Assembly: GCA_903904335.1 (NCBI GenBank)
Contig: CAIVCF010000100.1
Span: 1-45,205, forward strand
Direction: 5' to 3'
From: an uncultured Chitinophagaceae bacterium
GTDB taxonomy: Bacteria > Bacteroidota > Bacteroidia > Chitinophagales > Chitinophagaceae
Length of the DNA: 45,205 bases
The translations under genes and the position numbers were made by a program. Shown here in pieces: positions 18,728-26,979 of this stretch; position 1 is the stretch's first letter, and each line of letters starts with the position of its first letter. Under the pieces are notes generated by a model. That model was not told the origin of the DNA. It ran no database searches and worked only from the letters and a program-made list of their open reading frames with translations.

Positions 18728-20140
18728 ATGCTTCGCCGCCTTTTTATTTTTATTATTGCTTGTTTTTTTTCGATGAATTTGTTTGCGCAACATTCAGCAC
18801 AAAAAAATTCTATTGCATCTGTTGGTATTATTAAAAATATTTCTGATTCTGCCTTGCTTGATATTATTCAAAAACAAACATTCCGATATTTCTGGCATTA
18901 CGCACATCCGGTAAGTGGATTGGCAAGAGAGAGAAGCAATACGGTTAAAGCAGAATATTATTGGGATTATATCAATGAAGCTGATGATGAACCTAATTTG
19001 AGTAAGCACACATTTGGCGAAGAAGCTTGTGCGATCGGTGGTTCAGGCTTTGGTATCATGAGTGCCATTGTTGCAGTGGAAAGAAAATGGATCGATAGAG
19101 ATACAGCCATCAAACGTTTAATTAAGATCGTCGATTTTTTAATTAAGGCAGATTGTTATCATGGCATCTATCCGCATTTTATGAATGGTGCAACCGGTAA
19201 AACCATTCCATTCGGAAGATTGGATGATGGCGCGGATATTGTTGAAACATCTTACTTAATGATGGGTTTACTCTCAGCACGCCAATATTTTAATCACCAT
19301 AATATTCAGGAAAAATATTTCAGAAAACGGGTGCAGCAAATTTGGGATGCTGCTGATTGGAATTGGCATAGCAAAGGTGATAATAAATTACTGTATTGGC
19401 ATTGGAGCCCGAGTAATGATTTTAATATGAACTTTCCTGTGTATGGTTATGATGAAGCATTGATTACTTATATCGTTGCAGCATCATCGCCATATCATTC
19501 TATTTCAAAAGAGTTGTATGAAAATTCTTGGGTGAAAAGTTCAAGCTGGAAGAATGGAAAAAAATATTACGGATTCGAATTGCCGCTCGGCAATTTTGAA
19601 AAAGGGGGGCCTTTATTTTTTGAGCAATATACTTATATGGGAATTGATCCCAATGGTTTGAAAGATGATCATGGAATTGCTTATGCATTACAGGCGAAAA
19701 ATCACACATTGATTAATCGGGCCTATTGTATTGAGAATCCAAATCACTTTAAAGGCTATGGAGAAAATTGTTGGGGATTAACGGCCGGCGACAGTTATAA
19801 AGGTTATGTGGCACATTGCCCTGAAGTTGATAAAAGTGTTATCCAGCCTACAGCAGCGCTCTCTTCATTTCCTTACACACCCGAATATTCAATGAAAGCA
19901 TTGAAACATTTTTATTATGATCTTGGTAATAAAATTTGGAGTGAATATGGTTTTGTAGATGGATTCAGTGAAACAAAGAATTGGTATGCAAAATCACATT
20001 TGGCAATTGATCAGGGGCCAATCATTGTGATGATTGAAAATTACCGAACAGGTTTGTTGTGGAAACTATTTATGAGTTGTGATGAAATAAAAAATGGGTT
20101 AAAAAAATTAGGATTTGAAAATTCATATATCAAGAAATAG
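18728..20140 (+). CDS. GH144-family hydrolase (paralogue 3, with loop insertion)
   Basis: This 470-residue protein has a signal peptide ending near NLFAQ. It is clearly paralogous to the previous gene along its whole length: QKQTFRYFWHYAHPVSGLAR, DDGADIVETSYLMMGLLSAR, GENCWGLTAGDSYKGY, AIDQGPIIVMIENYRTGLLW. It differs in three ways. There is an insertion of about 25 residues after ARERS (about 71-99, rich in acidic and aromatic residues). The conserved EWNW becomes DWNW. The GxNE motif becomes GYDE. The acidic residues Asp166, Asp170, Glu173 and Glu243 are kept, so it is probably active. The loop suggests different product length or subsite architecture from its neighbour. Tandem duplication followed by divergence is the simplest origin. 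Confidence 0.9.
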   Translation: MLRRLFIFIIACFFSMNLFAQHSAQKNSIASVGIIKNISDSALLDIIQKQTFRYFWHYAHPVSGLARERSNTVKAEYYWDYINEADDEPNLSKHTFGEEACAIGGSGFGIMSAIVAVERKWIDRDTAIKRLIKIVDFLIKADCYHGIYPHFMNGATGKTIPFGRLDDGADIVETSYLMMGLLSARQYFNHHNIQEKYFRKRVQQIWDAADWNWHSKGDNKLLYWHWSPSNDFNMNFPVYGYDEALITYIVAASSPYHSISKELYENSWVKSSSWKNGKKYYGFELPLGNFEKGGPLFFEQYTYMGIDPNGLKDDHGIAYALQAKNHTLINRAYCIENPNHFKGYGENCWGLTAGDSYKGYVAHCPEVDKSVIQPTAALSSFPYTPEYSMKALKHFYYDLGNKIWSEYGFVDGFSETKNWYAKSHLAIDQGPIIVMIENYRTGLLWKLFMSCDEIKNGLKKLGFENSYIKK

Positions 20141-20147
20141 ATTTTAA

Positions 20148-21878
20148 ATGAAAAGAGTATCATTAATTGCTTTGTTTTTTTTATTGACTGTTGCAACAAA
20201 TGCACAACAAAAAACATATTGCAACCCCATCAATATCGATTATGGATATACACCCATTCCGAATTTCAGTGAATGGGGTAAACACAGAGCCACAGCGGAT
20301 CCTGTGATCGTTAATTATAAAGGAGATTATTATTTATTCTCTACCAATCAATGGGGTTATTGGTGGAGTCATGATATGCTGAATTGGAATTTTGTTTCAA
20401 AAAAATTCCTGCGTCCATGGAATGAAGGTTATGATGAGTTATGTGCACCTGCTGTTGGGATTGTTGGAGATACAATGATCGTATTTGGTTCTACTTACAC
20501 AAGTAAGTTTACGCTTTGGATGAGTACCAATCCTAAAGCAAATGAATGGAAACCATTAGTTGATAGTTTTGAGATCGGTGGATGGGATCCTGCATTTTTT
20601 ACTGACGATGATGGCAGATTATACATGTACAATGGAAGTAGTAATAATTTTCCTGTATATGGTATCGAATTGAACAGAACTACTTTTAAGCCGATCGGAA
20701 CAAGAAAAGAAATTTATTTATTGCAGGATTGGCGTTATGGATGGCAGCGTTTTGGTGAACATATGGACAATACTTTTTTAAATCCATTTATTGAAGGATC
20801 ATGGATGACAAAACATAATGGCAAATATTATTTTCAATATGGAGCCCCGGGAACAGAGATGAGTGGATATGCCGATGGTGTGATTGTTATGAATAAACCT
20901 TTAACGGATGAATTCAAAGCTCAATCAGATCCTTTATCATTCAAGCCAGGTGGTTTTGCAAGAGGTGCAGGCCATGGTGCAACGTTTACTGATAATCAAA
21001 ATAATTATTGGCATGTAAGCACCATCGGCATCTGTGTTAAAAATAATTTCGAAAGAAGAATCGGTATTTGGCCGGCAGGGTTTGATAAAGATGATGTAAT
21101 GTTTTGTAATACTTCGTTTGGTGATTATCCTCATTATCTGCCATCAACAAAACAATCGGGTGAGTTCACTGGATGGATGTTGTTGAATTATAACAAACCT
21201 GTTACTGTTTCATCAACATTGGGGAATTATAATGCGAACAATGCGGTTGATGAAAGTATTAAAACCTATTGGAGCGCTGCAACAGGCGACAAAGGCGAAT
21301 GGATCCAATCAGATTTGGGAGCTGTTTCAACAGTAAATGCAATTCAAATCAATTATGCTGATCAAGATGCAGAATTTTTAGGAAAACAAATCAATACGTA
21401 TCATCAATACAAACTTTATTCTTCAGTCGATGGAAAGAATTGGAATCTATTGGTCGATAAAAGCAATAATAAAACAGATGTGCCACATGAATACATTGAG
21501 TTGGAGAAATCAGTGCCCGCAAGATTTATTAAACTGGAAAACATTCATATGCCAACCGGAAAATTTGCTATTAGCGGGTTGCGTGTATTTGGAAATGGCA
21601 ATGGCTCAAAACCAAATCCTGTAAAAAATTTCATGGTATTGCGTACAGAAAGGGATAAACGCAGCGGATGGATAAGATGGGCACCGGCAAACGATGCTTA
21701 TGCTTATAACATTTATTATGGCACTGCGCCGGATAAATTATATAGTTGCATCATGGTGTATAATGCCAATGAATATTGGTTTGCCGGGATGGATAAAAAC
21801 ATGCCGTATTATTTCAGTATTGAAGCCATTAACGAAAATGGCGTTTCAGAAAAAACAAAAACAATCAAATCAGAATAA
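20148..21878 (+). CDS. GH43-type five-bladed-propeller hydrolase with discoidin (F5/8 C) and FN3-like domains
   Basis: This 576-residue protein has a signal peptide cleaved near ATNAQ. Residues about 25-340 form a five-bladed propeller with a GH43-like acidic triad: Asp51 in ATADPVIVNYKGDYYLFST, Asp147 in GGWDPAFFTDDDG and Glu216 in NPFIEGSWMTKHNGKYY. At about 345-480 there is a discoidin/F5-8 type C carbohydrate-binding domain (VDESIKTYWSAATGDKGEWI, FIKLENIHMPTGKFAISGLR). A short FN3-like module ends the protein (GWIRWAPANDAYAYNIYYGT). GH43 enzymes usually act on arabinan or xylan, so the substrate here is open; a side-chain-removing or glucan-specific role is possible. It lies 7 bases after the GH144 gene and 14 before GH3. 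Confidence 0.85.
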   Translation: MKRVSLIALFFLLTVATNAQQKTYCNPINIDYGYTPIPNFSEWGKHRATADPVIVNYKGDYYLFSTNQWGYWWSHDMLNWNFVSKKFLRPWNEGYDELCAPAVGIVGDTMIVFGSTYTSKFTLWMSTNPKANEWKPLVDSFEIGGWDPAFFTDDDGRLYMYNGSSNNFPVYGIELNRTTFKPIGTRKEIYLLQDWRYGWQRFGEHMDNTFLNPFIEGSWMTKHNGKYYFQYGAPGTEMSGYADGVIVMNKPLTDEFKAQSDPLSFKPGGFARGAGHGATFTDNQNNYWHVSTIGICVKNNFERRIGIWPAGFDKDDVMFCNTSFGDYPHYLPSTKQSGEFTGWMLLNYNKPVTVSSTLGNYNANNAVDESIKTYWSAATGDKGEWIQSDLGAVSTVNAIQINYADQDAEFLGKQINTYHQYKLYSSVDGKNWNLLVDKSNNKTDVPHEYIELEKSVPARFIKLENIHMPTGKFAISGLRVFGNGNGSKPNPVKNFMVLRTERDKRSGWIRWAPANDAYAYNIYYGTAPDKLYSCIMVYNANEYWFAGMDKNMPYYFSIEAINENGVSEKTKTIKSE

Positions 21879-21892
21879 TAAAACGAGTAGTT

Positions 21893-24178
21893 ATGAAATT
21901 TTTGAAACACATCATTGCATTTATAACAATTGTAGTTGTTGTGAATGCAGAAGCACAAACAACAAATGCTAAGATGAATGCATTTGTAAATAATCTGTTG
22001 AGTAAAATGACATTGGACGAAAAACTGGGTCAATTGAACTTACCGGGTGCAGGTGATATCACAACCGGGCAAGCATCTAATTCAGATATAGGCTTAAAAA
22101 TTCGTGAAGGAAAAGTTGGTGGATTGTTCAATATAAAATCCATAGAAAAAATAAAAGCAGTACAAAAAGTAGCCATCGAAGAAAGTCGTTTAAAGATCCC
22201 TTTGATTTTTGGAATGGATGTGATCCACGGTTATCAAACAGAGTTTCCGATTCCGTTAGCGTTATCATGCAGTTGGGATATGAAATTAATTGAGAAGACT
22301 GCACGCATTGCTGCAACAGAAGCAAGTGCTGATGGAATTTGCTGGACATTTTCTCCTATGGTTGATATTGCCCGTGATCCACGCTGGGGGCGCATTGCAG
22401 AAGGAAGCGGTGAGGATGCTTATCTCGGTTCTCAAATTGCAAAAGCAATGGTGCATGGTTATCAGGGAGATGATCTGTCAAAAAATAATACCATCATGGC
22501 ATGTGTAAAACATTATGCGATGTATGGTGCTGCCGAAGCGGGGAGGGATTATAATACAACCGACATGAGTCGATCAAGAATGTATAATGAATACCTACCG
22601 CCTTATAAAGCAGCAGTAGAAGCAGGGGCAGGAAGTATCATGAGTTCATTTAATGAAGTAGATGGTATTCCGGCAACTGCCAATAAATTTTTATTGACTG
22701 ATGTATTACGTGATCAATGGAAATTTAAAGGATTTGTAGTAACAGATTATACAGGCATTAATGAAATGGTGAATCATGGATTAGGCGATCTGCAAAAAGT
22801 TTCATCATTAGCATTGAAAGCCGGTGTTGATATGGACATGGTTGGCGAAGGATTTTTGACAACTTTAAAAGAATCTTTGAAGGAAGGAAAAATAACCATT
22901 GAGCAAATTAATAATGCATGTCGTTTAATATTGGAAGCAAAATACAAATTAGGGTTGTTTGATGATCCTTATAAATATTGTGATGAACATAGAGCGGCAA
23001 CAGAAATTTTTACAGAAGCCAATTTAAAATTTGCACGTGAAGCGGCTGCAAAGAGTTTTGTATTACTTAAAAATAAAGATCAACTTCTTCCGCTGAAAAA
23101 GAACACCACCGTGGCTTTGGTAGGACCATTGGCCAACAGCAAAGAAAATATGTTGGGTACATGGGCTGTTGCAGCTGATTTTACAAAACCTCTTTCTTTA
23201 TTTTCAGCCATGAAAAATAAAGTGGCAAACAATGTTTCTGTATTGTATGCAAAAGGTGCAAATATTTCGGAGGACAGTGCTTTTGAAGCAAGAGTAAGTG
23301 TTTTTGGAAAACCTTTTGACAGAGATAACCGATCTACAGATATTTTAATCAAAGAAGCATTGGATGTTGCTGAAAAAGCAGATGTTATTGTTGCTGCTAT
23401 GGGTGAAACAGCAGAAATGACCGGAGAATCTTCCAGTCGCTCTGATATCAGTTTGCCTCAATCACAAAAAGACCTGTTAAAGGCATTGATTAAAACAGGA
23501 AAGCCGATTGTATTGGTTTTATTTACAGGAAGACCATTAGCAATTAAATGGGAACAGGAAAATATTCCCGCTATCATCAATGTATGGCATGGCGGAACTG
23601 AAGCAGGAAATGCGATTGCTGATGTATTGTATGGAGATGTAAATCCTTCAGGTAAATTATCAACTACATGGCCGCAAAATGTTGGGCAGATACCGATCTA
23701 CTACAACCATAAAAATACAGGCCGTCCTTTGGAGGAAGGAAAGTGGTTTGAAAAATTCCGTTCTAATTATTTAGATGTATCAAATGATCCTTTGTATGCT
23801 TTCGGTTATGGATTAAGCTATACTTCATTTTCTTACAGTGATATTTCATTGAGTAAATCAACCATTAAGTCCAATGAAAAATTAGATATAAAAGTTACTG
23901 TAACAAATACCGGGAATTATGATGGAGCCGAAACAGTGCAATTGTATATCCGTGATATGGTGGCAAGTATCACCCGCCCTGTAAAAGAATTAAAAGGGTT
24001 TGAAAAAATATTTTTAAAGAAAGGCGAAAGCAAAGAAGTCCATTTTACATTAACTGCCGCGGGTCTTAAATTTTATAACAATGATTTGAAATTTGTTTTC
24101 GAGCCCGGTACTTTTAAAGTATTTGTTGGAGGAAGTTCAGATAATACAAAAGAAAAAAGTTTTGAGTTGATTAAATAA
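21893..24178 (+). CDS. bglX: GH3 beta-glucosidase, BglX-like
   Basis: This 761-residue enzyme has a signal peptide (cleavage near NAEAQ) and is probably periplasmic. The N-terminal (beta/alpha)8 domain shows PLIFGMDVIHGYQTEFPIP, DPRWGRIAEGSGED and VKHYAMYGAAEAGRDY. The nucleophile is Asp285 in GFVVTDYTG. The alpha/beta sandwich follows (LLPLKKNTTVALVGPLA, then WHGGTEAGNAIADVLYGDVN), and an FnIII-like domain at the C terminus (VTVTNTGNYDGAETVQLYIR). The BglX type hydrolyses short beta-glucosides from the non-reducing end. In this operon it would turn sophorose-like or gentiobiose-like products into glucose. It is the last gene of the PUL and is followed by a strong bidirectional terminator. 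The symbol reflects family likeness only. Confidence 0.92.
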   Translation: MKFLKHIIAFITIVVVVNAEAQTTNAKMNAFVNNLLSKMTLDEKLGQLNLPGAGDITTGQASNSDIGLKIREGKVGGLFNIKSIEKIKAVQKVAIEESRLKIPLIFGMDVIHGYQTEFPIPLALSCSWDMKLIEKTARIAATEASADGICWTFSPMVDIARDPRWGRIAEGSGEDAYLGSQIAKAMVHGYQGDDLSKNNTIMACVKHYAMYGAAEAGRDYNTTDMSRSRMYNEYLPPYKAAVEAGAGSIMSSFNEVDGIPATANKFLLTDVLRDQWKFKGFVVTDYTGINEMVNHGLGDLQKVSSLALKAGVDMDMVGEGFLTTLKESLKEGKITIEQINNACRLILEAKYKLGLFDDPYKYCDEHRAATEIFTEANLKFAREAAAKSFVLLKNKDQLLPLKKNTTVALVGPLANSKENMLGTWAVAADFTKPLSLFSAMKNKVANNVSVLYAKGANISEDSAFEARVSVFGKPFDRDNRSTDILIKEALDVAEKADVIVAAMGETAEMTGESSSRSDISLPQSQKDLLKALIKTGKPIVLVLFTGRPLAIKWEQENIPAIINVWHGGTEAGNAIADVLYGDVNPSGKLSTTWPQNVGQIPIYYNHKNTGRPLEEGKWFEKFRSNYLDVSNDPLYAFGYGLSYTSFSYSDISLSKSTIKSNEKLDIKVTVTNTGNYDGAETVQLYIRDMVASITRPVKELKGFEKIFLKKGESKEVHFTLTAAGLKFYNNDLKFVFEPGTFKVFVGGSSDNTKEKSFELIK

Positions 24179-24255
24179 TTCGAATGAACGATATAAATAG
24201 CTTGATATAGTCAATACTGAAATTAGCAAGAAGCTGATCGTTTTGAAAACAAATA

Positions 24256-24287
24256 AAAAACAGCTCCATGAAAATGGAGCTGTTTTT
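24256..24287. terminator. Bidirectional terminator between the PUL and tRNA-Leu
   Basis: CAGCTCCAT (24261-24269) pairs with ATGGAGCTG (24274-24282) around a GAAA tetraloop. A5 lies upstream and T5 downstream, so the stem can extend to 14 bp and work on both strands. It would stop the + strand PUL operon and the minus-strand tRNA-Leu/argS transcript, which converge here. Confidence 0.92.
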
Positions 24288-24301
24288 ATGTTAAGATAAC
24301 A

Positions 24302-24388
24302 TGGTGCCCGGGACGGGATTCGAACCTGCACACCCTTTCGAGTACCACCACCTCAAAGTGGCTTGTCTACCAATTTCAACACCCGGGC
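24302..24388 (-). tRNA. tRNA-Leu (anticodon GAG), CCA encoded
   Basis: Read on the minus strand, the 7-bp acceptor stem GCCCGGG/CCCGGGC is followed by a Leu-type D arm (TGTTGAAATTGGTAGACA). The anticodon stem CCACT/GGTGG has the loop TTGAGGT, so the anticodon is GAG with G37, reading CUC/CUU. A long class II variable arm follows, then the T arm GCAGGTTCGAATCCCGTC (one boundary base may differ), discriminator A and an encoded CCA. The length with CCA is 87. It lies 62 bases downstream of argS on the same strand and may share its transcript. Confidence 0.95.
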
Positions 24389-24450
24389 ATTCACGAAACA
24401 CAAATGTAATTTCCAATTTTTAATTTATTGATTTTTATTTCTGATTGTTA

Positions 24451-26229
24451 TTACATTCTTTCAGGAACTTTTATTCCCAATAAACTCATTCCTTTTTTTA
24501 TAACAGATGCAGTGAGTTGGGCAGATTGTAAACGCAACTGTTTTTTTTCCTCAGATTCTGCATTGGTAATGGAATGCTCGCTGTAAAATGAGTTGAATGT
24601 TTTTGCCAAATTAAAAATATAGATCGCCAATTTCGAAGGATCATGGTCTGTCGCTGCTTCTTCAATGATGGAAGGAAATATTTCTAATTGAATGATGAGT
24701 TCTTTTTCTAAAGGAAACAAACTCTCAAACCCCGACTTTAAACTCCCGACTTCTCCGATCTTTCTTAAAATACTTTTAATCCTGGCATGTGTATATTGAA
24801 TGAACGGACCGGTGAAACCGTGAAAGTCAATGCTCTCTTCTGGATTAAAGACCATTTTCTTTTTAGGGTCCACACGCAAAAGAAAAAATTTCAAAGCACC
24901 CAAGCCGATCGTATTGTAGAGTTCTTTCAATTCATCTCCGGTAAAATCTTTTACTTTACCCAACTCTTCAGTTTTTTGTTGAGAGATATTGATCATCTCA
25001 GCAACAAGATCATCTGCATCAACAACAGTCCCTTCACGGCTTTTCATTTTGCCGGTGGGTAATTCGACCATGCCATAACTTAAATGATAGATCTGATCTG
25101 CAGAAGCCAATCCTAATTTTTCGCAGATCAGTTTCAATACTTTAAAATGATAATTCTGTTCATCGCCCACTACATAAATACTTTGATTGGCATTGAATTC
25201 ATTTTGTTTTTGTTCTGCCAAACCAATGTCTTGTGTAATATAAACGGATGTACCGTCTTTGCGCATCACCACTTTTTCATCCAAACCATCTGCTGTTAGA
25301 TCAATCCATACACTACCATCATCTTTTTTAAAGAACACATTTTTTTTCAAACCCTTTTCCACAATGCTTTTGCCCAACAAATAAGTATTGCTTTCAAAAT
25401 AAGTTTTATCAAAATCGCTGCCGATGGTTTTATAAGTGGCATCAAAACCGGCATATACCCAACTGTTCATCCTGTTCCATAATGCAATCACATCGGGCTT
25501 TCCGGCTTCCCAATCGAGCAACATTTGTTGTGTTGCTTTCATGATGGGAGCTTGTTTTTCAGCACCTTCCTGCGTTAAGCCTGTAGCTTTCAGCTTTTCT
25601 ATTTGCTTTTTATATTCATCATTGAACTTCACATAATAATCACCTACAAAATGATCACCTTTTGTATTTGTACTTTCCGGAGTTGCGCCATTTGCAAACA
25701 ATTGCCAAGCGATCATACTTTTACAAATATGTATGCCGCGATCATTTACGATGCATGTCTTCACAACATCATAACCGGTAGCATCCAATATTTCGGCAAT
25801 GCTCCATCCTAAAAAATTATTTCTTAAATGACCTAAGTGCAAAGGCTTGTTCGTGTTCGGGGATGAGTACTCTACCATCACTCTCTCACCATTCTTTTCT
25901 TTTACACCGTAAGAAATATTTGTATGTTGATTTTGTAAAAAGTCAATCCAGTGATTATAGGTAATACTTAAATTCAAAAAACCTTTGATCACGTTAAAGG
26001 ATGAAAATAATTCGGCATGTTTATTTTTCAGGTAACTGCCCAATTCATTTCCCAACACATCGGGCGATTTTTTTAATTGTTTCACAAATGCGAAAAGCAC
26101 AACGGTATAATCACCTTCGAATTCAGGTTTGGTGGCATTTACCAAAATATCTTTTTCTACAATATCAACAGCATACAATTGAGTAATGGCTTTTGCCGTA
26201 ACTTTTTTTATTTGTTCAACAACACTCAT
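24451..26229 (-). CDS. argS: Arginyl-tRNA synthetase
   Basis: This class I aminoacyl-tRNA synthetase charges tRNA-Arg in the cytoplasm. About 592 residues are read from MSVVEQIKK; an in-frame ATG 12 bases upstream is also possible. An N-terminal additional domain precedes the HIGH-type signature in SSPNTNKPLHLGHLRNN. The KMSK-like signature is GKMKSREGT. The C-terminal anticodon-binding helical domain contains FIQYTHARIKSILRK and ends LLGIKVPERM, the normal ArgS terminus. The length is standard. The gene is divergent from the GtrA-like gene, with about 60 bases between them. A sequence reading TAGATTTG on the minus strand (26252-26259) fits the Bacteroidota TAnnTTTG promoter element and lies just upstream. 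Confidence 0.97.
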   Translation of the reverse strand: MSVVEQIKKVTAKAITQLYAVDIVEKDILVNATKPEFEGDYTVVLFAFVKQLKKSPDVLGNELGSYLKNKHAELFSSFNVIKGFLNLSITYNHWIDFLQNQHTNISYGVKEKNGERVMVEYSSPNTNKPLHLGHLRNNFLGWSIAEILDATGYDVVKTCIVNDRGIHICKSMIAWQLFANGATPESTNTKGDHFVGDYYVKFNDEYKKQIEKLKATGLTQEGAEKQAPIMKATQQMLLDWEAGKPDVIALWNRMNSWVYAGFDATYKTIGSDFDKTYFESNTYLLGKSIVEKGLKKNVFFKKDDGSVWIDLTADGLDEKVVMRKDGTSVYITQDIGLAEQKQNEFNANQSIYVVGDEQNYHFKVLKLICEKLGLASADQIYHLSYGMVELPTGKMKSREGTVVDADDLVAEMINISQQKTEELGKVKDFTGDELKELYNTIGLGALKFFLLRVDPKKKMVFNPEESIDFHGFTGPFIQYTHARIKSILRKIGEVGSLKSGFESLFPLEKELIIQLEIFPSIIEEAATDHDPSKLAIYIFNLAKTFNSFYSEHSITNAESEEKKQLRLQSAQLTASVIKKGMSLLGIKVPERM

Positions 26230-26251
26230 TATTATTAACATTTTCAGGCTG

Positions 26252-26259
26252 CAAATCTA
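26252..26259 (-). promoter_or_regulatory. Candidate Bacteroidota -7 promoter element for argS
   Basis: The minus strand reads TAGATTTG, matching the Bacteroidota TAnnTTTG consensus, 22 bases before the argS ATG. No convincing upstream TTTG element is found at the usual spacing, so the call is weak. Confidence 0.3.
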
Positions 26260-26289
26260 ATTGATTATATCCTACCTTCGCCGCCATTT

Positions 26290-26817
26290 ATGTTACTCAT
26301 TCACGAACATATCAGAAAGCTGATTCTAAGTGTGATTGATTTTTTTTATCCTCTGTTTAAAAGATTAATGCCCTTACAGACTTTTCGTTATGCCGCCTGT
26401 GGCGGAGCCAACGTGCTTTTTGGTATTCTGCTTTATTTTATTGGCTATAATTTTATTTTTCATAAGGAAGTGGTGAATCTGGGTTACATACCTTTTTACG
26501 GGAACCTTGCATTAAAACCATTTATAGCGGCAGATTATTTATTTGCGATCTGGATCAACTTTGCCATAGGTTTTTATTTGAACCGTTATGTTGTTTTTAC
26601 GGAATCTGATCTAAAAAAACATGTTCAGCTATTCCGTTACCTCTTAGTTGTTATAATGAATATGATATTGAACTATTATTTATTGCGATTATTTATACAG
26701 GTTTTGAATTTGTATCCAACACCTTCTAAAATTATAACAACAGGTTTGCTGATCGGACTAAGTTACCTTTCTCAAAAGCATTATACCTTTAAAACATCCG
26801 AACCTAAGAACAATTAG
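26290..26817 (+). CDS. GtrA-like family membrane protein
   Basis: This 175-residue protein has four hydrophobic segments. After a short N-terminal amphipathic stretch there is TFRYAACGGANVLFGILLYF, then a region around FIAADYLFAIWINFAIGFYL, then FRYLLVVIMNMILNYYLLRL, and finally IITTGLLIGLSYLSQKHYTF. The opening 'fRYa..Gg.n...g..ly' and the closing 'sy..qk.ytF' are typical of GtrA-like (PF04138) proteins, which are linked to moving lipid-linked sugars across the inner membrane. No glycosyltransferase lies next to it, so its pathway here is unknown. It is divergent from argS and probably monocistronic. Confidence 0.85.
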   Translation: MLLIHEHIRKLILSVIDFFYPLFKRLMPLQTFRYAACGGANVLFGILLYFIGYNFIFHKEVVNLGYIPFYGNLALKPFIAADYLFAIWINFAIGFYLNRYVVFTESDLKKHVQLFRYLLVVIMNMILNYYLLRLFIQVLNLYPTPSKIITTGLLIGLSYLSQKHYTFKTSEPKNN

Positions 26818-26921
26818 ATTCAGGCAGTAATTGTTGTATCAGTCTGTATTACCGTCATTAGATCAAAATTAAACCTTCAAAGTCTGACAATTTTGCACTT
26901 TGTCCACTCATGGCATAATCG

Positions 26922-26950
26922 TTGACAATTATCAGTGACTTCATTATAAG
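26922..26950 (+). promoter_or_regulatory. Probable dnaK promoter with classic -35/-10 hexamers
   Basis: TTGACA (26922-26927), exactly 17 bases, then TATAAG (26945-26950), 30 bases before the dnaK ATG. This looks like a general sigma-70 promoter of the proteobacterial type rather than the usual Bacteroidota TTTG/TAnnTTTG form. The string TGACAATT occurs at the -35 and again 39 bases upstream (26885-26892). Confidence 0.5.
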
Positions 26951-26979
26951 ATGAGGTCTTAAAATTAAAAATTTATAAT

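Noticed and set aside
26885-26905. GACAA and TTGTC arms nine bases apart before dnaK, considered as a CIRCE element
   Set aside because: CIRCE is TTAGCACTC-N9-GAGTGCTAA. Only the spacing matches and the arms are five bases with a different sequence.
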